Notes: generated by a model not told the origin, from the sequence alone. A stretch of 64,000 nt of DNA from Cupriavidus necator A5-1 (GCF_000744095.1 NZ_JQLI01000008.1:1-64000), one strand, 5' to 3'. Positions 45,527 through 54,296 are shown, counted from the stretch's first letter. Program-made: numbers and translations.

Positions 45527-45705
45527 TCCTGGCACCCGGGGTTGTGGCCGGCATCTCGCCACGGCTGCGATCCGATATAAAACGCCAGCAAGCCGATCTG
45601 AAAACTTTCATGCGGCGCTCGCGCACCGGTCCGCGTCGCTAGAATTCGCGGGACGGTTGCCGCGTGCCGCTGCGCGCCGCGGCACTGACTGCAAAGGGAT
45701 CGCCC

Positions 45706-46710
45706 ATGTCCGCTTGCCAGCCATCGCGCCGCGCCCGCTGCACACAGCTTGCGCGCACGCCCGCCGCTTTGTGCGGCCTTGCCGCGGCCTTGCTGCTGAC
45801 GGCCGGCGCCGCTCAGGCGCAGGGCGCGCCGGGGCTCGGCCTGGTCGGTGTCAATGTGCAGAAGCACGCCAATGCCGTGCTGTCGCTAATGTCATATTCG
45901 GTGGTGCCGGACCTGACCTCCAGCTCGGTATCGATCGACAGCGCCAGCACCGACAACCCCGGCATCGTCATGTCGCAGCTCGGCGGCGGCTTCACCATCA
46001 GCAAGTCGTTCCCGCTCTACCTGGAAGGCGCGATCGCCTACAGCCGCTACGACCCGACCTTCATCGCCACCAATGGGGTCGAGTCCCGTTCCATCCCGAC
46101 GCGCTGGAACACCTTCTCGGGCACCATCGGCATCGGCTGGGACTTTCCGCTCACCGCCAACAAGGAACTGGTGTTCCGGCCGATCTTCAACGCCTCGCTG
46201 GGCAATGTCTCCAGCGACCTGTCGATCGGCAAGTTCGCGCTCGAGCGGGTCACCGATCGCCAGATCGACTTCCTGGACGGCGGCAGCCTGAACGCCTACG
46301 GCCTGGGCGGCTCGGTGATGCTGGACTTGGAGCATTACCGCGAGAACTATGAAGTCGACGTCGAGCTGCGCTACACCAATATCCACCTGCAGAGCTTCGG
46401 CGGCACGACCAGCTCGGTCACCGGCACGGCGACGGCCCAGACCGCCAACCTGTGGGCGCGCTGGCGTGCGCCGACGGGGCTGCGCGCGCTCGACCGGCCG
46501 GTGCGGTACGTGCTTGAACTATCACATTCGCAGTATCTCGGCAGCCAGGCCGGCATTCTTGGCTTCAACCACCTGACCACGCTCGGGACCGGGCTGGAAC
46601 TGGATACCAGCGCGCATGAAGTGTTCGTCTCGCGAATACGGGCGGTGGTGCGCTATGTGTTCGGCAACAACGTGTCGGGGGTATCGCTGGGCCTGGCGGC
46701 GAGCTTCTGA
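45706..46710 (+). CDS. Exported beta-barrel outer-membrane protein, unknown function
   Basis: A 334-residue protein with a signal peptide (CGLAAALLLTAGAAQA, cleavage near residue 37) and ~280 residues of alternating beta-strands (GGGFTISKSFPLYLEGAIAY; TFSGTIGIGWDFPL; YEVDVELRYTNIHLQ), ending with a terminal Phe as in BAM-folded barrels. I infer an autotransporter-barrel-like or Solitary-type outer-membrane protein without a passenger. Start ATG 45706 is preceded by AAAGGGA. It appears monocistronic. Confidence 0.72.
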   Translation: MSACQPSRRARCTQLARTPAALCGLAAALLLTAGAAQAQGAPGLGLVGVNVQKHANAVLSLMSYSVVPDLTSSSVSIDSASTDNPGIVMSQLGGGFTISKSFPLYLEGAIAYSRYDPTFIATNGVESRSIPTRWNTFSGTIGIGWDFPLTANKELVFRPIFNASLGNVSSDLSIGKFALERVTDRQIDFLDGGSLNAYGLGGSVMLDLEHYRENYEVDVELRYTNIHLQSFGGTTSSVTGTATAQTANLWARWRAPTGLRALDRPVRYVLELSHSQYLGSQAGILGFNHLTTLGTGLELDTSAHEVFVSRIRAVVRYVFGNNVSGVSLGLAASF

Positions 46711-46757
46711 GCGCGTAGGGGGCAGCGCCTTTTTGTTGCGCGCCGCCGGACGACTGC

Positions 46758-47114
46758 CTACGCCTCGTCCTCGCCTTCCCGGAAGATATTAATCACATGC
46801 CGCGCCTCGAAGCACAGCGGCATGCCGGGATTCATCTCGTCGGTGCAGTAGGGCTGGTTGTCGAGTTCGCCGGTATAGAGGCTGCCCTCGCGCCCGGTGA
46901 CGTTCACCCACATCCGCTCGACATGGACCTCCTCGCGGCCTGCCTCGTCCGCCACCACGATGCGGAAGATCAGCTTGACCTGCTGGCCGGGCAGCAGCGC
47001 GTCGCGCTCCTCGCGGGGCGGCATCCAGAAGGTGTCGGGATGGGCGGCGGCGATGGGCTCGGCGTCGTCCAGCTCCCATCCGTCTTCGTCCAGTGTTGCC
47101 AGTTGCATGTCCAT
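46758..47114 (-). CDS. DUF2314-like small protein
   Basis: A 118-residue acidic protein containing PGQQVKLIFRIV, VERMWVNVTGREGSLYTGEL and DNQPYCTDEMNPGMPLCFEARHVINI, a pattern resembling DUF2314/DUF2185-type domains seen in some immunity-like and regulatory proteins. The family match is by eye only. ATG 47114 with GGAAGG upstream is chosen. Convergent with the beta-barrel gene and divergent from tag. Confidence 0.55.
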   Translation of the reverse strand: MDMQLATLDEDGWELDDAEPIAAAHPDTFWMPPREERDALLPGQQVKLIFRIVVADEAGREEVHVERMWVNVTGREGSLYTGELDNQPYCTDEMNPGMPLCFEARHVINIFREGEDEA

Positions 47115-47218
47115 TTTCAGCCTTCCGCAATCTTTCAGGTGCGGGCATGATCGCAGCAAATGCGCCGGTCCGCGAGAGGCTGGCCGGCGCCCGGGACTCT
47201 CAACTGGGAACGTTACGC

Positions 47219-47845
47219 ATGACGAGCAAGAAGGAAGCGCCGGCCGCGCCAGTACGCTGCGGCTGGTGCGGCACGCTGGAAGACTACTGCCACTACCACG
47301 ACCACGAGTGGGGCTTCCCGGTCGCGGACGACCGCCGGCTGTTCGAGAAGCTGTGCCTGGAGGGCTTCCAGGCGGGGCTGAGCTGGCTGACCATCCTGCG
47401 CAAGCGCGAGGCCTTCCGCAAGGCTTTCGCCAATTTCGATATCGAGAAGGTCGCCCGCTTCGGCGAGCGCGATATCCAGCGCCTGCTGGGCGACGCCGGC
47501 ATCGTGCGCCACCGCGGCAAGATCGAGGCAGCGATCAACAATGCCCAGCGGGCGCGCGAGCTGCTGGAAACGGAATCGTCGCTGGCCGCCTATTTCTGGC
47601 GCTTCGAGCCGGATCCCGCCAGCCGGCCGAAGGTGCTGACGCCCGACGTGCTGCGCGCCATGGCGACCTCGCCCGAATCCGTGGCGCTGTCCAAGGACCT
47701 GAAGAAGCGCGGCTGGCGCTTTGTCGGCCCGACCACCATGTATGCGCTGATGCAGGCGATGGGGCTGGTCAACGATCACCAGGACGGCTGCACGACGCGG
47801 GCGGAGGCGCTGCGGGCGCGGCGGGCGTTCAAGGTGCCGCGCTAG
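47219..47845 (+). CDS. tag: DNA-3-methyladenine glycosylase I
   Basis: A 208-residue Tag glycosylase removing 3-methyladenine from DNA. The N-terminal CGWCG zinc ligand motif near residue 14, YCHYHDHEWGFPVADDRRLFE, FQAGLSWLTILRKREAFRKAF (base pocket, near 58) and WRFVGPTTMYALMQAMGLVNDH near 165 with the later His/Cys (VNDHQDGC) zinc ligands are all present. Length is slightly above the usual ~190. The downstream region to 48280 is non-coding. Confidence 0.96.
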   Translation: MTSKKEAPAAPVRCGWCGTLEDYCHYHDHEWGFPVADDRRLFEKLCLEGFQAGLSWLTILRKREAFRKAFANFDIEKVARFGERDIQRLLGDAGIVRHRGKIEAAINNAQRARELLETESSLAAYFWRFEPDPASRPKVLTPDVLRAMATSPESVALSKDLKKRGWRFVGPTTMYALMQAMGLVNDHQDGCTTRAEALRARRAFKVPR

Positions 47846-47865
47846 GCGGTGGCGGGGGCCAGGCG

Positions 47866-48313
47866 GTATACGCGGCGGCGATGACGTATACCCGCGCTGC
47901 CGCACAGCAGCGGAGGGAGGCGCAGGTATACGCCCCAAGGAAGATGGATTGGGTCCCTGCAAACCACGCACCACTGCAGTCGGAGCAACGGTCCTGATTA
48001 TGTCTTTTATATTGTTTACGTATGTAAACATAGTAGTAGTAGGTAAACCGGGGCGCTGGCCGTGGATAAGTCACCTTTTTCCTTTTTGCTCAGGTACTTG
48101 CGAACAAGATAACCATCCCGGGATAACCCTGATTCGCCGGGATAGCTCGCGGGTGACGTATACCTGACCCGTGCGGGCGCCGGAGTTGTTCGTATACGTC
48201 CCACAACGTGCCCCCAGGCGGGGCACAGCTTGTCCGGACAGTTATCCCCAGCCGCAGGCGTAGATGTCCACAGGCAGGCCTCAGGCCCCTGTGGGCTGGC
48301 CGCTGACGTATAC
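47866..48313. other. Non-coding segment with six GTATAC sites and DnaA-box-like motifs
   Basis: GTATAC occurs at 47866, 47886, 47926, 48158, 48192 and 48308 (the last inside the CDF gene), four of them within GACGTATAC on one strand or the other. Between the groups lie an AT-rich patch (47997-48050) and a TGTTTAC-GTAT-GTAAACA palindrome (48013-48030). TTATCCACG (complement of 48061-48069) and TTATCCCCA (48242-48250) each differ by one base from the DnaA box TTATCCACA. No reading frame spans the region convincingly. Function unknown. Confidence 0.55.
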
Positions 48314-49237
48314 GGGGTCGACGTGGGTCATCACGTTGAGCACGTGATGGTGTTCGAGCGCGCGGCGCCGGGCTTCCACCGCGATCGCGTGGCCCTGCGC
48401 CACCGTCAGCGTGGCGTCGATCTCGAGGTGCACGTCGACCAGCACCTGGTCACCCATCTTGCGTGTGCGCAAGTCATGAAAACCCAGCACCCCGGGCGTG
48501 CCGAGCATGGTCCCGCGGATGGCCTCGACGGTTTCCTCATCGGCGGCGCGGTCCATCAGGTCGTTGAGCGCGTCCCAGCCGAAGCGCAGGCCCATGCGGG
48601 TCACCATCAGCCCCACCACGATGGCCGCCACGGGATCCAGCATGTGGTACCCAAGCAGGTTGCCGCCGATGCCCAGCGCCACCACCAGCGACGAGGCCGC
48701 GTCCGAGCGCGCATGCCAGGCATTGGCCACCAGCATGCCGGAACGCACGCGCCGCGCCACCGCCAGCATGTAGCGGAACAACAGTTCCTTGGATACCAGC
48801 GCGGCCAGCGCGACCCACAGCGCCAGCGGCTGCACCGGCTGCGCGCCCGCGGGATGCTGCAGCTTACCCACCGCCGCCCACAGCATGCCCGCCCCGACCG
48901 CCAGCAGCAGCCCGCCAAGCGCCAATGAGGCTGCGGTCTCGAAGCGCAGGTGGCCGTACTGGTGGTCGGCGTCGGCATCCTTGCGGCTCTGCCAGGCGGC
49001 CAGCAGCACCACGAAGTCCGACAGCAGGTCTGACAGGGAATGGGCCGCGTCGGCCAGCAGCGCCTGCGAGCCTGCAATCACGCCCGCCACGGCCTGCGCC
49101 GCGGTCAGGCCGATATTGAGCGCCACGCTGACCAGCGTGCTGCGCCGGCCGGCGAGGTGGCGCGCCTCGGCTTCGGCAGCGGTGGCGGCGTCATCCGGCA
49201 GGCCGGCGGCTGCCGGTTGCATCGGGTCGGGCCGCAT
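48281..49237 (-). CDS. Cation diffusion facilitator (CDF) family metal exporter
   Basis: A 318-residue CDF transporter with six membrane helices: TM2 DAAHSLSDLLSDFVVLLA (metal-binding His/Asp) near residue 64 and TM5 HARSDAASSLVVALG near 173, the two signature motifs. The C-terminal cytoplasmic domain is histidine-bearing (LEHHHVLNVMTHVDP). It likely exports Zn2+, Fe2+, Co2+ or similar by proton exchange. The MarR gene ends 4 bp upstream, so both may be co-transcribed. Confidence 0.92.
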   Translation of the reverse strand: MRPDPMQPAAAGLPDDAATAAEAEARHLAGRRSTLVSVALNIGLTAAQAVAGVIAGSQALLADAAHSLSDLLSDFVVLLAAWQSRKDADADHQYGHLRFETAASLALGGLLLAVGAGMLWAAVGKLQHPAGAQPVQPLALWVALAALVSKELLFRYMLAVARRVRSGMLVANAWHARSDAASSLVVALGIGGNLLGYHMLDPVAAIVVGLMVTRMGLRFGWDALNDLMDRAADEETVEAIRGTMLGTPGVLGFHDLRTRKMGDQVLVDVHLEIDATLTVAQGHAIAVEARRRALEHHHVLNVMTHVDPVYVSGQPTGA

Positions 49238-49240
49238 GGG

Positions 49241-49684
49241 TCAGCGCTCCACCGCGGCGGCCAGGTTGGCGCGCACGCGCTGCAGCAGCGCGATCAGCTG
49301 TTCATGTTCGGCCCGGGTCAGGCCCTGCAGTGCCTCGGCGGCGATCTCGTCGCCCACACGCCGGGCCTGGTCGAGCGCCTTGCTGGCCTTGGCGGTCATG
49401 CGCACCAGCCGTTCGCGGCGATCACCGGGATTGGCGCGGCGCGCGATCCAGCCACCCTCTTCCATGCGGTCGAGCAGCCGGCCGGCCGAGATCGGCGCCA
49501 CGTCGAGAATGTCGGCCAGGCTGGCCTGGTTGATCTCGCCATGGTGCGCCAGGTAGGCCAGCGCACGGCACTGCGCGCGCGTCAGGTCGAGCGTGGACTT
49601 CGCCAGGTCGTCGAAGCGCTTGCCGCACAGCCGCCCGACATCGGTGACCAGGAAGCCAAAGCGTTTTTCGGATTCCGATTCCAT
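49241..49684 (-). CDS. MarR-family transcriptional regulator
   Basis: A 147-residue MarR regulator with the winged HTH (INQASLADILDVAPISAGRLLDRMEEGGWI near residue 50) and wing motif ANPGDRRERLVRMT. The ATG at 49684 follows the family's usual N-terminus; an in-frame start further up would read through the operator. It is divergent from the EmrB-type pump and probably represses it via the palindrome at 49767-49786. Confidence 0.93.
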   Translation of the reverse strand: MESESEKRFGFLVTDVGRLCGKRFDDLAKSTLDLTRAQCRALAYLAHHGEINQASLADILDVAPISAGRLLDRMEEGGWIARRANPGDRRERLVRMTAKASKALDQARRVGDEIAAEALQGLTRAEHEQLIALLQRVRANLAAAVER

Positions 49685-49743
49685 CGCGCGACTATAGCCC
49701 AAGATGCGCCGGCGCCCCACCAGCTGCCAGTCCACCGGGCGCC

Positions 49744-49771
49744 TTGCCAGCCAGGTCCTTGATCGTATAAT
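49744..49771 (+). promoter_or_regulatory. Promoter of the EmrB-type efflux gene
   Basis: TTGCCA (49744-49749), 16 bp, TATAAT (49766-49771). The -10 box is embedded in the MarR palindrome, so binding would block transcription. Confidence 0.65.
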
Positions 49772-49786
49772 AAGCATGCTTATTAT
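49767..49786. promoter_or_regulatory. Perfect 20-bp palindrome, probable MarR operator
   Basis: ATAATAAGCATGCTTATTAT is perfectly self-complementary, lies in the divergent region between the MarR and EmrB-type genes and overlaps the efflux promoter -10 box. Its size and symmetry fit MarR-dimer operators. Confidence 0.8.
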
Positions 49787-49882
49787 TTATACGACAACGA
49801 GACACACGCAGCCCGGCGCCGGCCGGCAACAGGCGCGCCTTGCGCCATCCCCGCGGCTTCCGGCCTGCTCACCAGCGTTCCC

Positions 49883-51427
49883 ATGCCCTCCCTCACTACC
49901 ACGGCGGCCCCGCTCGCGGCACCGCTGAACCGGCCAATGATCACGCTCTCGATCATGCTGGCAACGCTGATGCAGACGCTGGACAGCACCATCGCCAACG
50001 TGGCGCTGCCGCATATGCAGGGCACGCTGTCGGCGTCGCAGGACGAGATCACCTGGGTGCTGACCTCCTATATCGTCGCTGCCGCCATCGCCACGCCGCT
50101 GACCGGCTGGCTGGCGGACCGGCTCAGCGTCAGGCGGCTGCTGCTGGTCGCCATCGGTGGCTTCACGGTGGCGTCGGCCTTCTGCGGCATGGCCGAGACG
50201 CTGCCGCAGATGGTGGCGGCACGGTTGCTGCAAGGCATCTTCGGCGCCTCGCTGGTGCCGTTGTCGCAGTCGATCCTGCTCGACATCAACCCACCGATAA
50301 AGCAGGGCCAGGCCATGGCGGTGTGGGGCATGGGCGTGATGGTGGGGCCCATCCTCGGGCCCACGCTGGGCGGCTGGCTGACCGACAGCTATAACTGGCG
50401 CTGGGTTTTCTTCATCAACCTGCCGATCGGGGCGTTCGCGCTGTTCGGGGTGATGACCTTCCTGCCGGGCCGCGCGCCGCGGCGCGAGGTGAAGTTCGAC
50501 GCCTTCGGCTTCGCCACGCTGAGCCTGGCGATCGGCGCGCTGCAGGCCATGCTGGACCGTGGCGAGCAGCTGGACTGGTTCAGTTCGCTGGAAATCCGCA
50601 TCGAGGCACTGATCGCGGTGATCGCCTTCGCGTATTTCGTGGTGCACACCGCCACCGCGGGCGAGAAATCGTTCTTCCGCTACGCCCTGCTGAAGGACCG
50701 CAACTTCGCCACCGGCACCTGCTTTATCTTTGTGATCGGCGCGGTGATGTATGCCACCCGCGCGCTACTGCCACCCATGCTGCAGACCCTGATGGGCTAT
50801 CCGGTAGCCACTACTGGGCTGGTCACGGCGCCCAGCGGCGCCGGCACCATGCTGGCCATGCTGCTGGCCGGCCGGCTGCTGCGGCATGTCGATGCGCGGC
50901 TGCTGCTGCTGTCTGGCTTCCTGATTTCCGCGTTGGCGCTGTGGCAGATGATGCACTACACCATCGTACTGTCGCCTTCGGATATTGTCTGGCCGGGGGT
51001 GATCCAGGGCTTCGGGCTGGGTCTGGTGTTCGTGCCGCTGAGTGCGTTGACGTTCTCCACGCTGGCGCCCGAGCTGCGCGCTGACGGCACCGCTACCTAC
51101 AGCCTGGTGCGCAATATCGGCAGCAGCATCGGCATTTCCGTGATCCAGGCGCTGATGACGCGCAACACCCAGATCGCGCACGCCGACCTGGCCGTGCATA
51201 TCAATCCCTACAACCCCAACCTGCAGGCGCTGGCGGCGCAGGGCAGCCGCGCCGCCGACCTGATGGTGCTGAACCAGACCATCAACCAGCAGGCCGCGAT
51301 GATCGCCTACCTGAACGACTTCAAGTTGATGTTTATCGCCACGCTGCTGGTGGTGCCGCTGATCCTGCTGGTGCGTCCCGCCAGGGCCGGCGCCGATGCC
51401 GGGGCTGCCCACGCGGCAATGGACTGA
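49883..51427 (+). CDS. DHA2-family (EmrB/QacA) multidrug efflux transporter
   Basis: A 514-residue MFS transporter with 14 predicted membrane segments: motif D1 MQTLDSTIANVALPHMQGTL near residue 31, ITWVLTSYIVAAAIATPLTGWLADRL (motif A) near 55, and motif C GMGVMVGPILGPTLGGWLTD near 151. This is the EmrB/QacA drug:H+ antiporter type. No EmrA adaptor gene is adjacent. Divergent from the MarR gene and likely its target. Confidence 0.92.
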   Translation: MPSLTTTAAPLAAPLNRPMITLSIMLATLMQTLDSTIANVALPHMQGTLSASQDEITWVLTSYIVAAAIATPLTGWLADRLSVRRLLLVAIGGFTVASAFCGMAETLPQMVAARLLQGIFGASLVPLSQSILLDINPPIKQGQAMAVWGMGVMVGPILGPTLGGWLTDSYNWRWVFFINLPIGAFALFGVMTFLPGRAPRREVKFDAFGFATLSLAIGALQAMLDRGEQLDWFSSLEIRIEALIAVIAFAYFVVHTATAGEKSFFRYALLKDRNFATGTCFIFVIGAVMYATRALLPPMLQTLMGYPVATTGLVTAPSGAGTMLAMLLAGRLLRHVDARLLLLSGFLISALALWQMMHYTIVLSPSDIVWPGVIQGFGLGLVFVPLSALTFSTLAPELRADGTATYSLVRNIGSSIGISVIQALMTRNTQIAHADLAVHINPYNPNLQALAAQGSRAADLMVLNQTINQQAAMIAYLNDFKLMFIATLLVVPLILLVRPARAGADAGAAHAAMD

Positions 51428-51535
51428 GCCGGCCGCCGTCGTGCCGATTTCGTAACAGCGCTGGCGAAGTTGTTGCGACGCCCTTACCGTAAATCCATGA
51501 GCGGCATACCGGTCACTGCAAGGAGGGCCCTTACG

Positions 51536-51787
51536 ATGGCGATTCGGTCACTTGCCTCGCACAGCACATCGCAACTGCGCCGCCTGGTCGGGCAGATGCA
51601 GGCGGAAGTCGACGCCCTGGAACAACTGTCCACCCATGACGCCGAAGCGCAAAGCCGGCTCGGCTACGCCACCGCGCGCCTGCGCGACGGCATCGAGGCT
51701 GTAGAGGATGCGCTGCAGTCGCTGCGGGCGCTGCAACAGGTACGGCCTTCGGCGATGAAGGCGAGACGGCCGACACGGGTGGCGTAG
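51536..51787 (+). CDS. Small hypothetical protein, helical
   Basis: An 83-residue protein with an excellent AAGGAGGG ribosome site 8 bp before ATG 51536. The product is mostly amphipathic helix (SQLRRLVGQMQAEVDALEQL; ATARLRDGIEAVEDALQSL), probably coiled-coil, with a basic C-terminal tail. I do not recognise a family and infer no function. Upstream 51428-51535 contains only a short promoter-sized gap. Confidence 0.65.
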   Translation: MAIRSLASHSTSQLRRLVGQMQAEVDALEQLSTHDAEAQSRLGYATARLRDGIEAVEDALQSLRALQQVRPSAMKARRPTRVA

Positions 51788-51826
51788 CGGGGCGCTTCCT
51801 TGCCCGGTGGAGCAGCCAGAAAACAC

Positions 51827-51861
51827 AAAAGCCCCGGGAAGATTTTTCTTTCCGAGGCTTT
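51827..51861 (-). terminator. Terminator downstream of tRNA-Ala
   Basis: On the minus strand a hairpin with arms AAAGCCTCGG and CCGGGGCTTT (one wobble pair) is followed by TTTTG then more T residues, about 15 bp past the tRNA 3' end. Confidence 0.7.
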
Positions 51862-51875
51862 CGAGACAGCGATTC

Positions 51876-51951
51876 TGGTGGACCGAAGGAGGATCGAACT
51901 CCCGACCTCTGCATTGCGAACGCAGCGCTCTCCCAGCTGAGCTATCGGCCC
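51876..51951 (-). tRNA. tRNA-Ala, anticodon CGC
   Basis: A 76-nt cloverleaf on the minus strand: acceptor GGGCCGA pairs with TCGGTCC and encoded CCA end, D-arm with AGCTGGGA, anticodon loop TTCGCAA giving anticodon CGC (reads GCG, alanine), T-loop TTCGATC. The identity element G3-U70 of alanine tRNA is present (third acceptor pair is G-T). Confidence 0.95.
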
Positions 51952-52024
51952 GTAGCGGACGATTGTAACGACTTCGCCGTCTGCCTTCAATCCTCCGCGG
52001 CCCGCATGAGGACGCTGCGCAACA

Positions 52025-53746
52025 TCACGCGGCAATGCCCGGATTGCCGTCCATACCGCGCACCCTGGGCTGGTTCAGCGGCCGGGCGCTGACTTCCTTC
52101 GTGCTGCGCAGCCATTGCGCCATGACGTCCCAGATCGGGGCGCCGCCGGACTGGCGGGCTTCCTCGGCCACCGGGGCCCAGCCGGCGACCTTGTAGGTCT
52201 TGCCGGCCTCCAGCGGCTTGCCGGCCAGGCGCATGTCGGTGATGCGCTTGCCCATGCCCGCCTTCGGGTCGATGGTGTACTGCAGGCCGCCCACGCGCAC
52301 CATGTCGCCGCCCTGCTGGTAGTACGGGTCGGGGTTGAACAGGTTGTCGGCCACGTCCTCCAGGATGGTCTTGATGGTCTCGCCGCGCATCTGCGTCACG
52401 GTGGTGTACGGGTAGGTGATCGCGGTCTGGTCCATCAGGTGTTCCATGGTGATGGCCTGGCCCGGCAGCAGCGTGGTGCCCCAGCGGAAGCCGGGCGAGA
52501 AGGCGATCTGGGCGCCCTGCACCTGCGTCAGGCCGTCCAGGATCAACTGGTCGAAGGTGCCGTTGAAGTTGCCGCGGCGGTAGAGCAGGCCGCGGTTGAC
52601 CGCCAGCACCTCGCCCAGCTTCTGTTCGTACGGGGCGCGGACCTTGCTGATCAACGCCTCCATGGCCGGGTCGGCCGGCAGGTAATTGGCGAACACCGGC
52701 AGCAGCCGGTAGCGAAAGTCTGCGACCTTGCCGCCCTTCACGTCGAAGTCCAGCACCCCGAGGAACTTGCCGTTGGAGCCGGCATTGGTCACCAGCGTGG
52801 TGCCGCCGGCGTTCTTCACCGGCACCGGCGCGGGCACGCCGTCATGGGTGTGGCCGCCCAGGATGGCGTCGAGGCCGCGCACGCGCGAGGCGAGCTTCAG
52901 GTCCACGTCCATGCCGTTGTGCGACAGCAGCACCACTGCCTGCGCGCCCTTGCCGCGGGCCTCGTCGATGACCGCTTGCAGGTTTTCTTCCTGGATGCCG
53001 AAAGTCCAGTCCGGCACGAAGTAGCGCGGGTTGGCGATGGGCGTGTACGGGAAGGCCTGGCCGATGATGGCGACCGGCACGCCGTTGATCTCGCGGATCA
53101 CGTAAGGCTCGAACACCGGGTCGCCGAAATCGTTGGTCTTGATGTTCTGCGCGAGGAAGGCGACCTTGCCCTTGAAGTCCTTATCGACGATCTCCTTGAC
53201 GCGGTCCGCGCCGAGGGTCATTTCCCAGTGCGGTGTCATCACGTCGACGCCAAGCGCCAGCGCCGCATCGACCATGTCCTGTCCCTTGGTCCAAAGCGCG
53301 GTGGCCGAGCCCTGCCAGGTGTCGCCGCCGTCCAGCAGCAGCGCGCCGGGGCGGCCGGCCTTGAGGCGCCTGACCAATGTGGCCAAGTGCGCAAACCCGC
53401 CGACCTTGCCGTAGCGGCGCGCGGCCTCGTTGAAATCGAGATAGCTGAACGCGTACGCCTGCGGCGTGCCCGGGCGGACGCCGTAGTGGCGCAGCAGCGC
53501 GTCGCCGACCAGGTGCGGCGGCTTGCCGGCGTAGTCGCCGATGCCGAGGTTGACGTTGGGTTCGCGGAAATACACCGGCCGCAGTTGCGCATGGCAGTCG
53601 GTGAAGTGCAGCAGGTGGACGTTGCCGAAGCGCGGCAGCTCGTACATCGCGTCAGCGGCCTGCGCGGCGTGCGCGTCTTGATGGGGGAACGTCATGCCGC
53701 CGGCGCTGGCAATGGCCAGCACCTGCAGGAACTCGCGTCGGTCCAT
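52025..53746 (-). CDS. soxB: Sulfur-oxidation thiosulfohydrolase SoxB
   Basis: A 573-residue periplasmic enzyme hydrolysing the terminal sulfonate from SoxYZ-bound thiosulfate as sulfate. A Tat-like signal (MDRREFLQVLAIASAGGM) precedes a calcineurin-like metallophosphoesterase fold with LLHFTDCHAQLRPVYFREP near residue 47, LLLDGGDTWQGS near 140, and LLSHNGMDVDLKLA, and a 5'-nucleotidase-type C-domain. Metal ligand motifs (D-x-H, GGDTW, SHNG, GGHTHDG) are all intact. ATG 53746 is preferred over an in-frame upstream ATG. Confidence 0.97.
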   Translation of the reverse strand: MDRREFLQVLAIASAGGMTFPHQDAHAAQAADAMYELPRFGNVHLLHFTDCHAQLRPVYFREPNVNLGIGDYAGKPPHLVGDALLRHYGVRPGTPQAYAFSYLDFNEAARRYGKVGGFAHLATLVRRLKAGRPGALLLDGGDTWQGSATALWTKGQDMVDAALALGVDVMTPHWEMTLGADRVKEIVDKDFKGKVAFLAQNIKTNDFGDPVFEPYVIREINGVPVAIIGQAFPYTPIANPRYFVPDWTFGIQEENLQAVIDEARGKGAQAVVLLSHNGMDVDLKLASRVRGLDAILGGHTHDGVPAPVPVKNAGGTTLVTNAGSNGKFLGVLDFDVKGGKVADFRYRLLPVFANYLPADPAMEALISKVRAPYEQKLGEVLAVNRGLLYRRGNFNGTFDQLILDGLTQVQGAQIAFSPGFRWGTTLLPGQAITMEHLMDQTAITYPYTTVTQMRGETIKTILEDVADNLFNPDPYYQQGGDMVRVGGLQYTIDPKAGMGKRITDMRLAGKPLEAGKTYKVAGWAPVAEEARQSGGAPIWDVMAQWLRSTKEVSARPLNQPRVRGMDGNPGIAA

Positions 53747-53801
53747 GTCTCTTCCTGTGGATTGTGCGTACCGGTCGGCCTGCGCGTCCGGCATCGCCTG
53801 G

Positions 53802-54296
53802 CTATGGCTTGGCGTAGCGCTCCAGCGCGGCCACCTCGTCTTCAAGCATCTCGCCCACTTCCTTCTGCACCACGCGCCCGCGGGCGTCGATCACGTACAG
53901 CTCGGGCAGCCCCTTGCGCTTGCCGAACACGGCCTGCAGCGCGGCGGAGTCCATCGTCGCCGGGAAGGTGTAGCCGCGCTTCTTCATATACCCGGCGGCT
54001 GCGCGCGGGTCTTGGTCGATGCTGATGGCCAGCACCTGAAGCGGCGTGCCGCGCGTGCGTTCATGGAGCTTCTGCAGGCGCGGGTTCTGCATCGCGCAGA
54101 ACGGGCACCAGGAGGCCCAGTACTCGACCACCAGCGGTTTGCCGGCCAGCGCCGCGGCGCTGAGCGTGCGGCCGTCGAGCGTCTGCACGTCGGGCAGGCG
54201 CACGGTGTCGCCCACTTCCAGCGCGGCCGCACCGCCGGCCGCGCTGGCCAGGCTGAAGGCCAGCAGCCAGCGCAGCAACATGGCAGGCGCGCGCAT
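53802..54296 (-). CDS. Exported TlpA-like thiol:disulfide protein of the sox cluster (SoxW/SoxS-like)
   Basis: A 164-residue thioredoxin-fold protein with signal peptide (MLLRWLLAFSLASAAGGAAA) and active site EYWASWCPFCAMQNP near residue 63 (CPFC). Sox clusters of several bacteria encode such periplasmic thioredoxins (SoxS, SoxW) that keep the SoxY cysteine reduced. It lies 55 bp upstream of soxB and 5 bp after soxX in the reading direction. Exact naming as SoxS or SoxW is not settled. Confidence 0.85.
   Translation of the reverse strand: MRAPAMLLRWLLAFSLASAAGGAAALEVGDTVRLPDVQTLDGRTLSAAALAGKPLVVEYWASWCPFCAMQNPRLQKLHERTRGTPLQVLAISIDQDPRAAAGYMKKRGYTFPATMDSAALQAVFGKRKGLPELYVIDARGRVVQKEVGEMLEDEVAALERYAKP

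Noticed and set aside
48013..48030. The TGTTTAC-GTAT-GTAAACA palindrome as a parS partition site
   Set aside because: It differs from the TGTTTCACGTGAAACA-type consensus in both sequence and spacing, so it is reported only as an unexplained palindrome.
47846..48280. A small protein-coding gene downstream of tag
   Set aside because: Frames there are short, have no ribosome sites and cross the GTATAC/palindrome motifs; the segment looks regulatory or replicative.
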